This document shows positions 1 to 5,024 of a DNA stretch of 10,055 bases, one piece after another. Under the pieces are notes generated by a model. It worked only from the letters and a program-made list of their open reading frames with translations, did no database searches and was not told the DNA's origin. A program made the translations under genes and the position numbers. Positions within the stretch are counted from its first letter, which is position 1. Each line of letters begins with the position of its first letter. The DNA comes from Fidelibacterota bacterium (GTDB taxonomy: Bacteria; Fidelibacterota; Fidelibacteria; Fidelibacterales; Fidelibacteraceae): contig JAFGVT010000130.1 of the NCBI GenBank assembly GCA_016937825.1, positions 1-10,055 on the forward strand. Direction: 5' to 3'.

Positions 1-1952
1 GAGAAGATCCTGTTCTGATAGTCGTAATGGCCGTCACCCAGCAGCAGCACATAGAGCGGCTTGGGGTCAGGCGCCTGGGCGTACATATTGCTTAAAAAAT
101 GCCAGATGGCGAAGGGGTCGCGGTTCCCGGCGTTGAACTGGCCGATGATGCCGGAATAGGTTTTCACCAGCGTGTTCAGCGGCTGGATGCTGCGCGATTC
201 CTTATGCGCGGCCAGCCGGTTTGCCTCCCCGGCGAAGGCGTCGGGGGTAATGATGATCAGATCGACCTGCGCGGCATGGTCCGCCGTGTTGCGGGGCGTG
301 AAATCCGGCAGGATCGAGACGGCGGGGGTCTTGAAATGGCCTTCGTTCAGGACAAGAAAGGCGTGGTCCGTACCGTCGGCCGGCACGCGGAGGTCCGCCT
401 GGGTCCCGCTGACGGGAAAATAGCGGATGTTAAAGGGATCTTCAACGCCGAATACGTAGGAAAGGGAGCCCGTCAGTCCGGTAACGCGGATTTTCCGGTC
501 ATCCTCAAAACTGCGAAACCAGAGATCGAGACGGCCGTCCACCGCCCGGGGCTGCCGGGGATAGATAATGTCGATATAGTCCAGAAAGCCTTCGCTGGTC
601 GTGAATTCGCCGCGGTACTGAACGGTCAGGGAAAATTCCTCGCTCAGCTTGTCGTTCGGGATCGCCAGCTGCGTCCGTTTGCTGATACTGCTTTCATAGT
701 CGTAATCGTCGGAGGTTTTCGCAATGGACGTGTAGTACTGATAGAGCAGGGAATCCCCAAGGTAGGTCTTGAATTCATGAGAGCCCGCGGTGGTGAGTCC
801 GAAGGACAGCCGCAACGCCGCCGTAACGGGCGCGTCCCGGTACAGGCCGTTCAGATAAAATGAAAAGGCGCTTGCGGCGGAAAGGCGCTCACCGAACCAG
901 AGCTCCCCGCCCTTGCCCGGATTGATGCGTTCCTCTTCGAAGTGCAGGCGCTGAAAAGTGTAGGCCATGTCCGTTTCGGATCCCGTAAAGACCGGCGTAT
1001 CCGGGGTCATGCGTTTCGGCGCATGGCCGGCCGTTCCGGCGAAAAGGCGGAAATGCTGCACGCTTTCGTAGGGGTTCCGGACGTAGCTGACATTGCGGAT
1101 ATCGCTCGTGGGAACGCCCCGCTTCCAGGCCGAGCTCCCCGAGGCGTAGAAAACCCACTGGTCGTCCGCATCCGAGGCGGCGTCCAGGAAGAGCATCGGC
1201 ACCTCCCGGAGATGAAGGTCCGCGCTGTCCGGAAAGGACGAGCGCAGGGGAGCGCCGAAAGCCGGGCCGCTGTAGAGGTAGAGTTTCCCATCCTCGATCG
1301 CCGCGGCGATGCCCGCGTTCTGCAGGTCGGAGCGTTTCAGGCTGTAGATCCCCTCTTCCGTGACCGAGACGTCCAGCCAGCTCCCCGTAAAGTCCGCCGC
1401 TTTCGCGAAGAAAGGCGTCCGCGCCTCCGGACTTTTCCGGAGTCCGTCCGCATAGGCCCGATTGACGAAGAGTCGGTTCAGGGGGTCCGGCACGGGTTTC
1501 CCCGCCGCGCGGTGAAGGTCCGCCTCCACGAGCAGGGCGCGGGCGATCCGGCCGTCCGGCAGGAAAGGATTGACGGTGAGGTAGACAAAGGTCCGGTCGC
1601 GGAAACGGCGGGGTTCGCTGACCGTGAACAGCGCGCTCTGCTCCACGGAATGGCCGTAGTCCGCGCTTTCCGTGACGCGGACGCGGATATCCGGGATCTT
1701 TCCGGAATAGGCGATCGGGAACTGCATCACCTCATAGAGGGTGCCGTCCTCTCCCAGGATATTGTTGGAATGGTCGAAGGCATAGCGGACATGCTCGCGA
1801 TCATTTTCGATCCAGCGGTAGGTGTGGAACTCGCCCGGATCGATGCGGATGCTCAGGGTCTGCGGACTGGGATACGCGATCTCAAGTCCGCGGGGCGCGG
1901 CGAAGGCCAGCGTGACTGACAGGATAAGAATAATGCCGATGATCTTTCTCAA
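1..1952 (-). CDS. porU: PorU-like type IX secretion sortase (C25 peptidase family), N-terminal part, 5' complete, cut by window edge
   Basis: About 650 codons are visible; the reading frame runs off the left edge. PorU is the C25 (gingipain-family) cysteine protease that removes the C-terminal sorting signal of type IX cargo and attaches it to the cell surface. Residues 1-18 (RKIIGIILILSVTLAFA after the start) form a signal peptide. Around residues 190-215, GSWLDVSVTEEGIYSL resembles the PorU N-terminal 'W.ki.v...GiY.l' segment. Later come a 'D..W.FYA.G...W' stretch, NPYE, and GKGGELWFGERL near residue 352, all typical of PorU. From about residue 562 the C25 domain begins (VDLIIITPDAF), with YVLLLGDGHYDY at 634-645. 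The catalytic His and Cys lie outside the window. The start is TTG (1952-1950): an in-frame stop lies just upstream, AAAGGA sits 8 nt before it, and the next in-frame ATG is far downstream, beyond the signal peptide. It could instead be another C25-domain surface protein; the N-terminal motifs favour PorU. Confidence 0.82.
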   Translation of the reverse strand, partial: MRKIIGIILILSVTLAFAAPRGLEIAYPSPQTLSIRIDPGEFHTYRWIENDREHVRYAFDHSNNILGEDGTLYEVMQFPIAYSGKIPDIRVRVTESADYGHSVEQSALFTVSEPRRFRDRTFVYLTVNPFLPDGRIARALLVEADLHRAAGKPVPDPLNRLFVNRAYADGLRKSPEARTPFFAKAADFTGSWLDVSVTEEGIYSLKRSDLQNAGIAAAIEDGKLYLYSGPAFGAPLRSSFPDSADLHLREVPMLFLDAASDADDQWVFYASGSSAWKRGVPTSDIRNVSYVRNPYESVQHFRLFAGTAGHAPKRMTPDTPVFTGSETDMAYTFQRLHFEEERINPGKGGELWFGERLSAASAFSFYLNGLYRDAPVTAALRLSFGLTTAGSHEFKTYLGDSLLYQYYTSIAKTSDDYDYESSISKRTQLAIPNDKLSEEFSLTVQYRGEFTTSEGFLDYIDIIYPRQPRAVDGRLDLWFRSFEDDRKIRVTGLTGSLSYVFGVEDPFNIRYFPVSGTQADLRVPADGTDHAFLVLNEGHFKTPAVSILPDFTPRNTADHAAQVDLIIITPDAFAGEANRLAAHKESRSIQPLNTLVKTYSGIIGQFNAGNRDPFAIWHFLSNMYAQAPDPKPLYVLLLGDGHYDYQNRIF

Positions 1953-2026
1953 TACGCGCGTCCTTTTTGATTATTCGGTTTTTACCTGCTCAACCGGGCG
2001 ATGTTCCTAATTTACCGCCTTTTTTC

Positions 2027-2057
2027 CAATTGACAATTGAAAATTGACAATTGACAA
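2027..2057. repeat. CAATTG tandem array, left copy
   Basis: Several overlapping copies of the near-palindrome CAATTGACAATTG stand in a row, with one degenerate unit (GAAAATTG). A matching array lies at 4996-5024, directly at the stop codon of the minus-strand outer-membrane gene. A short GC-rich insert (about 2058-2083, containing the hairpin CGGC-TTC-GCCG) separates this array from the 53-nt block that follows; the right-hand copy lacks this insert. Confidence 0.8.
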
Positions 2058-2083
2058 GTGAAACCGGCTTCGCCGTGGCGCAG

Positions 2084-2136
2084 CAATTGAAGACAGAAAA
2101 CATCAGAACATTTCAAGACATCAAATAGAAAAACAT
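2084..2136 (+). repeat. 53-nt block, left copy of an inverted pair
   Basis: The block begins CAATTGAAGACAGAAAACAT and ends AAATAGAAAAACAT. Aligned by eye against the reverse complement of 4950-5002, it matches at about 48 of 53 positions. On its inner side it is followed in both copies by the TGTCATCCTGAAC module, and on its outer side by a CAATTG array, so the whole composite is inverted across a 2.8-kb segment. Confidence 0.8.
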
Positions 2137-2140
2137 ACAC

Positions 2141-2187
2141 TGTCATCCTGAACCCCGCCTACCGGCGGGAGTGAAGGATCTATTCAC
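2141..2187 (+). repeat. TGTCATCCTGAAC...GTGAAGGATCT hairpin module, copy 1
   Basis: The module is about 41 nt with an internal imperfect palindrome (CCCCGCC-TAC-CGGCGGGAG). Extended by ATTCAC, it is identical over 47 nt to copy 3 at 2707-2753. It belongs to a style of intergenic repeat common in environmental FCB genomes; I cannot give it a family name. Confidence 0.8.
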
Positions 2188-2228
2188 AACAAGAACCCGA
2201 ACAATATGTGTGTATTGCTATCTTTAAC

Positions 2229-2266
2229 AGATCCTTCACCCCGATGCCGCGGGGTTCAGGATGACA
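2229..2266 (-). repeat. TGTCATCCTGAAC hairpin module, copy 2 (inverted)
   Basis: Read on the minus strand this gives TGTCATCCTGAACCCCGCG, then GGGGTGAAGGATCT, the same outer arms as copy 1 with a different loop. Copies 1 and 2 face each other across about 47 nt, so 2141-2266 is a long imperfect inverted repeat, similar in layout to paired REP elements. Confidence 0.75.
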
Positions 2267-2292
2267 AAAAAGGCGAAGGAGCGCAGGTGTTT

Positions 2293-2353
2293 GGAGTTCG
2301 GGGTTCGGAGTGTGGGAATATCGAACAAGGAACACCCATTTATGATTTTCGAA
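2293..2353 (+). repeat. TTCGGGG/TTCGGAG tract plus GAATATC module, copy 1
   Basis: The 47 nt at 2293-2339 recur unchanged at 2414-2460, 121 nt downstream. The core GAATATCGAACAAGGAACAC starts at 2316 and is followed by CCATTTATGATTTTCGAA. Upstream sits a short tract of 7-nt units (GTTCGGG, GTTCGGA). Confidence 0.8.
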
Positions 2354-2364
2354 GAAGGGACACA

Positions 2365-2397
2365 GGGGATTTTAATCCCCGAAGCCCTGAAGGGGCG
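2365..2397 (+). repeat. GGGGATTTTAATCCCCGAAG module, left copy
   Basis: A perfect 7-bp stem (GGGGATT/AATCCCC) with a 2-nt loop is followed by GAAGCCCTGAAGGGG. A near copy, with GGGGATTTTAGTCCCC and then GAAGCCCCGAAGGG, is found on the opposite strand at 4879-4911, so this module is also inverted between the left and right repeat clusters. Confidence 0.7.
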
Positions 2398-2406
2398 AAG
2401 GGGATC

Positions 2407-2540
2407 GGAGTTCGGAGTTCGGGGTTCGGAGTGTGGGAATATCGAACAAGGAACACCCATATATGATTTTCGAAAAAAGAACGTGATCAATCAAGTCTCA
2501 ACGATCTTCCAACCCCGCAGGGGTTGAAGAAGAATATAAC
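2407..2540 (+). repeat. GAATATC module copy 2 with long tail shared with the DUF2141 upstream region
   Basis: A TTCGGAG/TTCGGGG tract leads into GAATATCGAACAAGGAACAC (starting 2437). From 2435 to 2540 the sequence matches 4202-4307 without gaps at about 98 of 106 positions. The shared stretch ends in the hairpin CAACCCC-GCA-GGGGTTG (2510-2526). Substitutions are scattered, as expected of an older duplication. Confidence 0.85.
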
Positions 2541-2556
2541 ACGTTTCTCTATCTTA

Positions 2557-2573
2557 CAACCCCAGAGGGGTTG
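2557..2573 (+). repeat. CAACCCC-AGA-GGGGTTG hairpin, second copy
   Basis: A perfect 7-bp stem with a 3-nt loop, followed by GAAGAAG. It is the same element as 2510-2526, 47 nt downstream, with a changed loop. A third copy is at 4277-4293. All three are followed by GAAGAA, so they share one orientation. Confidence 0.75.
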
Positions 2574-2640
2574 AAGAAGTCTTAAAACTTGCCTCAAGTT
2601 TTTTCATTAGGCCATGAGGGCACGGAGTAGGGAAATATCT

Positions 2641-2679
2641 GAATATCCAACAAGGAACACCCGTGTATGATCTTAGAAG
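2641..2679 (+). repeat. GAATATC module, copy 3
   Basis: GAATATCCAACAAGGAACAC is followed by CCGTGTATGATCTTAGAAG, then CATCGCGTCCCCACGATC, which leads directly into hairpin module copy 3 at 2707. Here the 3' part is joined to a different partner than in copies 2 and 6, showing modular composition. Confidence 0.75.
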
Positions 2680-2706
2680 GAAACAATCCATCGCGTCCCC
2701 ACGATC

Positions 2707-2753
2707 TGTCATCCTGAACCCCGCCTACCGGCGGGAGTGAAGGATCTATTCAC
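2707..2753 (+). repeat. TGTCATCCTGAAC hairpin module, copy 3
   Basis: Identical over 47 nt to copy 1 at 2141-2187 and in the same orientation. The identity contrasts with the diverged copies at 2229-2266 and 4906-4946, suggesting recent copying or gene conversion between these two. Confidence 0.8.
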
Positions 2754-2808
2754 ACAACAGCCATTAAATCCCCCCCCCCGGACAACAAGGAGCAGATGGA
2801 AAATCCCT

Positions 2809-2868
2809 GAATATCCAACAAGGAACACCCATATGTGATCTAGGCAGGGATGCGATCCATCGCGTCCC
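2809..2868 (+). repeat. GAATATC module, copy 4, adjoining the tgt promoter region
   Basis: GAATATCCAACAAGGAACAC, then CCATATGTGATCTAGG and GCGATCCATCGCGTCCC, the same order of parts as copies 2, 3 and 6 with more divergence. Its 3' end lies about 60 nt before the tgt start codon. Confidence 0.7.
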
Positions 2869-2869
2869 C

Positions 2870-2898
2870 TTGCCGCATGCCGGGGATTTTTTTATTCT
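2870..2898 (+). promoter_or_regulatory. Possible sigma70-type promoter for tgt
   Basis: TTGCCG (2870-2875) and TATTCT (2893-2898) are separated by 17 nt. Each matches its consensus at 4 of 6 positions. This would place transcription start near 2905 and leave a leader of about 24 nt before the tgt ATG. The -35 lies immediately after repeat copy 4. The same stretch could also be read as a weak terminator (TCCCC, 12 nt, GGGGA, then seven T), so the assignment is tentative. Confidence 0.3.
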
Positions 2899-2928
2899 CT
2901 TTCCCCTCCCGGCTCAGTATATTTCCAC

Positions 2929-4125
2929 ATGAAATTCACACTGCAAGCGACATCGAACCCCCTTTCCGCGCGGGCCGGCATCATCGAGACCGACCACGGC
3001 CGCATCCAGACCCCCGTCTTCATGCCCGTCGGCACGCACGCCACGGTCAAAACGCTCTCCGGCGCCGAACTGGACGACGCGCAGGCGCAGATCATTCTGG
3101 GCAATACCTACCACCTGTACCTGCGTCCCGGCATGGAGACCATGGAAAAAGCAGGCGGCCTGCACCGCTTCATGAATTGGGACAAGCCCATTCTCACGGA
3201 TTCCGGCGGCTTCCAGGTCTTTTCCCTGGCGCACATGCGGAAGATCGTGGGCGATACCGTCCGCTTCCGCTCGCACCTGGACGGCAGCCTGCACCATTTT
3301 TCCCCGCAGGTCAGCATGGACATCCAGCACACGCTCGGCAGCGACATCGTGATGGTCTTTGACGAATGCACCCCCTACCCCTGCGATTACGAGTACGCGA
3401 AACGCTCCCTGGCCCTCACCCACCGCTGGGAAAAAATGTCCAAAGACCATCTCCGCGCGCAGGAGCCCCTCTGGGAACATTCCCAGGCCCTCTTCGCCAT
3501 CGTTCAGGGCAGCGTGTACGAGGACCTGCGCCGGGAAAGCGCGGACTTCCTGACGAACGAAGGCTTTGACGGCTACGCCATCGGCGGACTGGCCGTCGGG
3601 GAGCCCAAGGATATCATGTACGCGCTGACGCAGACCGTCTGCGACGTTCTGCCGAAGGACAAGCCCCGCTACCTGATGGGCGTCGGCAAACCCGAGGACA
3701 TCCTGCATTCCATCGCCCGCGGGGTGGATATGATGGACTGCGTCCTGCCCACCCGGAACGCCCGGAACGGGACGCTGTACACCCGGGACGGCAAGATCAA
3801 CATCAACAACAGCCAATACAAGAACGATTTTACGCCCCTGGACCCGGACTGCAGCTGCTACGCCTGCCGTCACCATACCCGGGCCTACCTTCACCATCTC
3901 TACCGCCAGAACGAGATCCTCGGCCTGCGCCTGAACTCTCTCCACAATATAAGCTTTTTCCTCGAACTGACCCGGGACGCCCGCGAGGCCATTCTGAACG
4001 AACGCTTCCCGGAATTCTACCGCGATTTCTTCAACCGCTACCGCATCGAGGAGGATCACGGCGAGGCGAATGCGGTGAATCGCGAGAACCGGCGGAAGAG
4101 GGGAGCTGAGACGCGAAAGAGCTAA
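2929..4125 (+). CDS. tgt: Queuine/preQ1 tRNA-guanine transglycosylase (Tgt)
   Basis: 398 residues. Tgt exchanges guanine 34 in the anticodon of Asp, Asn, His and Tyr tRNAs for the queuosine precursor preQ1. The sequence shows TPVFMPVGT (28-36), NTYHLYLRPG (59-68), ILTDSGGFQVFSL with Asp91 as the probable general base, FDECTPYP (144-151) with a substrate-binding Asp145, IVQGS (191-195), YAIGGLAVGE (216-225) and ARGVDMMDCVLPTRNARNG with nucleophile Asp267. The zinc site is Cys308, Cys310, Cys313 and His339. All key residues are present, so the enzyme should be active. The start ATG (2929) gives the usual N-terminus, but no Shine-Dalgarno sequence is visible before it. Residues after about 375 are a charged tail beyond the usual family length. 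The last part lies in A/G-rich repetitive DNA that runs on past the stop codon, so that tail may derive from an insertion. Confidence 0.97.
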   Translation: MKFTLQATSNPLSARAGIIETDHGRIQTPVFMPVGTHATVKTLSGAELDDAQAQIILGNTYHLYLRPGMETMEKAGGLHRFMNWDKPILTDSGGFQVFSLAHMRKIVGDTVRFRSHLDGSLHHFSPQVSMDIQHTLGSDIVMVFDECTPYPCDYEYAKRSLALTHRWEKMSKDHLRAQEPLWEHSQALFAIVQGSVYEDLRRESADFLTNEGFDGYAIGGLAVGEPKDIMYALTQTVCDVLPKDKPRYLMGVGKPEDILHSIARGVDMMDCVLPTRNARNGTLYTRDGKININNSQYKNDFTPLDPDCSCYACRHHTRAYLHHLYRQNEILGLRLNSLHNISFFLELTRDAREAILNERFPEFYRDFFNRYRIEEDHGEANAVNRENRRKRGAETRKS

Positions 4126-4307
4126 GAAGCTGAGAAGAGGAGAAATGGGAATATCGAACAAGGAACACCCATAGGGGATCGGAGTTCGGAGTGTGGAGTA
4201 TGGGAATATCCAACAAGGAACACCCCTATATGATTTTCGAAAAAAGAACGCGATCAATCACGTCCCAACGATCTTCCAACCCCGCAGGGGTTGAAGAACA
4301 GTATAGC
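4126..4307 (+). repeat. Repeat cluster between tgt and the DUF2141 gene
   Basis: AGCTAAGAAGCTGAGAAG units at the tgt stop codon are followed by GAATATC module copy 5 (GAATATCGAACAAGGAACAC from 4149). A short TTCGGAG tract (4178-4200) and copy 6 (from 4204) follow. Copy 6 extends to 4307 and matches 2435-2540 at about 98 of 106 positions, including the CAACCCC-GCA-GGGGTTG hairpin (4277-4293). The cluster leaves 32 nt before the next gene, so any separate promoter for that gene lies partly inside the repeat. Confidence 0.85.
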
Positions 4308-4325
4308 GTCCTAACGACTAAATTT

Positions 4326-4333
4326 AAGGAGGA
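4326..4333 (+). promoter_or_regulatory. Strong Shine-Dalgarno sequence for the DUF2141 gene
   Basis: AAGGAGGA stands 6 nt before the ATG at 4340. It fixes the start and shows that this organism uses canonical ribosome-binding sites. Confidence 0.85.
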
Positions 4334-4339
4334 CCGCCC

Positions 4340-4792
4340 ATGCCGAGACATCGCTCTCCCCTGCTTTACGGGATAAGGACCCCGGGATGCCTTGTCCTTT
4401 TCTTCTGCCTCTTCGTCCTCACCGGACTCGGGGCGCAGGTAAATCTGAAGATCGAGATCCGCCACCTTGAAAGCGCGAGGGGAGACATTCTGCTTGAAGT
4501 GCTGGACCGGAACGAACAAACGCTCAGGGCCTTTATTCAAACCTTGGACAGCACGACCGTTCGGATCGACATCCCCGATATGGACCCCGGGACCTATGCC
4601 GTGAAATTCTTTCACGACAGCAATGCGAACGGGATACTGGACCTCAGCCGCATCGGCATCCCCCTCGAAGGCTTCGGCTTCTCCAACAACGCCTACGGCC
4701 TGTTCATGCCCAAAAAATTCGGCGAATGGCTCTTCCGGATCAGCGGCGATACGACGATCTGCCTAACCCCCAAATACCTCAAATTTCCGTAA
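4340..4792 (+). CDS. Secreted DUF2141 family protein
   Basis: 150 residues. Residues 1-32 form a signal peptide: a basic start (MPRHR), a hydrophobic core around 17-30 (CLVLFFCLFVLTGLG) and a probable cleavage after GLGA. The mature part has the DUF2141 hallmarks: DIPDMDPGTYAVKFFHDSNA from residue 77, then NGILD, and GIPLEGFGFSNN (106-117), followed by the closing 'F......F.i.gd....' region. DUF2141 proteins are small exported beta-rich proteins of unknown biochemical function, common in proteobacteria and FCB bacteria. The HD.N.NG.LD segment resembles an EF-hand-like calcium loop; metal binding is only a guess. The gene follows tgt on the same strand but is separated by about 210 nt of repeats, so co-transcription is uncertain. 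It converges on the large minus-strand gene at 5025. Confidence 0.88.
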   Translation: MPRHRSPLLYGIRTPGCLVLFFCLFVLTGLGAQVNLKIEIRHLESARGDILLEVLDRNEQTLRAFIQTLDSTTVRIDIPDMDPGTYAVKFFHDSNANGILDLSRIGIPLEGFGFSNNAYGLFMPKKFGEWLFRISGDTTICLTPKYLKFP

Positions 4793-4807
4793 TTCAGCAG
4801 TGATATT

Positions 4808-4851
4808 CAATCCTTGTCCCGGTGGCGGGGATTGCCGCCCGGGCAGGATTG
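4808..4851. terminator. Long GC-rich hairpin after DUF2141, possible bidirectional terminator or REP-like element
   Basis: CAATCCT pairs with AGGATTG at the base. Further in, TCCCGG and GGCGG pair with CCGCC and CGGG, giving a stem of about 17 bp with small bulges and a short loop. It starts 15 nt after the stop codon at 4792. There is no good T-run, only ACTTTCTT, so it is either a factor-assisted terminator between convergent genes or another dispersed palindrome. Confidence 0.5.
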
Positions 4852-4905
4852 GGAGACTTTCTTGTGAAGGGATCCCCAGCGCCCTTCGGGGCTTCGGGGA
4901 CTAAA

Positions 4906-4946
4906 ATCCCCTTCATGCCCGCCGCTTGGCGGGGTTCAGAATGACC
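4906..4946 (-). repeat. TGTCATCCTGAAC hairpin module, copy 4 (degenerate, inverted)
   Basis: On the minus strand it reads GGTCATTCTGAACCCCGCC, then AAGCGGCGGGCATGAAGGG, which aligns with copies 1 and 3 with several substitutions. It adjoins the inverted 53-nt block exactly as copy 1 adjoins the left block. Confidence 0.65.
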
Positions 4947-4949
4947 GTC

Positions 4950-5002
4950 ATGTTTTTCTATTTAATGTCTTGAAATATGTTGATGTTTTCTGTCTCCAAT
5001 TG
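4950..5002 (-). repeat. 53-nt block, right copy of the inverted pair
   Basis: This is the reverse complement of 2084-2136, matching at about 48 of 53 positions. With the hairpin module on its inner side and the CAATTG array on its outer side, it mirrors the left composite. Confidence 0.8.
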
Positions 5003-5024
5003 TCAATTGTCCATTGTCAATTGT
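4996..5024. repeat. CAATTG tandem array, right copy
   Basis: Three CAATTG/CCATTG units spaced by GT lie here; the array ends directly at the TAA stop (5027-5025) of the minus-strand gene with no base between. It matches the array at 2027-2057. Confidence 0.8.

Larger units (their letters stand above)
1953..2928. repeat. Divergent intergenic region filled with interspersed short repeats
   Basis: This 976-bp gap lies between the starts of the porU-like gene (minus) and tgt (plus), so both promoters must lie in it. I see no credible gene. It holds a CAATTG array (2027-2057), a 53-nt block (2084-2136), three copies of a TGTCATCCTGAAC hairpin module (2141-2181, 2229-2266, 2707-2747), four copies of a GAATATCSAACAAGG module (2316, 2437, 2641 and 2809) and two CAACCCC-NNN-GGGGTTG hairpins (2510-2526, 2557-2573). 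It also has a GGGGATT-TT-AATCCCC hairpin (2365-2380), TTCGGAG/TTCGGGG tandem stretches (2293-2310, 2407-2430) and a run of ten C (2770-2779). The mixture looks like successive insertion of small non-coding repeats. Confidence 0.85.
4793..5024. repeat. Convergent intergenic repeat cluster
   Basis: This is the 232-bp gap between the 3' ends of the DUF2141 gene and the outer-membrane fusion gene. It contains a large hairpin (4808-4851), an inverted copy of the GGGGATTTTA module (4879-4911), a degenerate inverted TGTCATCCTGAAC module (4906-4946), the inverted 53-nt block (4950-5002) and a CAATTG array (4996-5024). No gene is credible here. Confidence 0.8.

Noticed and set aside
99..1919. Two long plus-strand open frames (99-863 and 942-1919)
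   Set aside because: They are antisense shadows of the porU-like minus-strand gene. Their translations are Arg/Gly/Val-rich with no domain, and the opposite strand encodes clear PorU and C25 motifs.
2293..2460. Possible CRISPR array from the repeated GAATATC units
   Set aside because: Spacing between copies is irregular (121, 204, 168, 1340 and 55 nt), the intervening sequences are themselves repeats, and no cas genes are present.
2206..2527. Small open frames in the repeat region (translations with GISNKEHP and similar)
   Set aside because: They are translations of the dispersed repeat units in both directions. The same peptide recurs wherever the repeat occurs, without ribosome-binding sites or a conserved protein.
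2868..2891. Intrinsic terminator just before tgt (TCCCC, 12 nt, GGGGA, then a T-run)
   Set aside because: The stem has only five pairs with a large loop, and no gene ends upstream on that strand. A promoter reading of the same stretch fits its position better, though weakly.
4229..4234. TATGAT in repeat copy 6 as a -10 element for the DUF2141 gene
   Set aside because: No -35-like hexamer occurs at 15-19 nt upstream, and the same sequence occurs in repeat copies without a downstream gene.
2914..4257. 447-codon minus-strand open frame opposite tgt
   Set aside because: The plus strand encodes a complete Tgt with all catalytic and zinc residues. The minus frame starts inside a repeat copy and has no family features.
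2027..5024. Classical insertion sequence or transposon between the inverted repeats
   Set aside because: The enclosed genes are tgt and DUF2141. No transposase or integrase is encoded, and no target-site duplication could be recognised at the ends.
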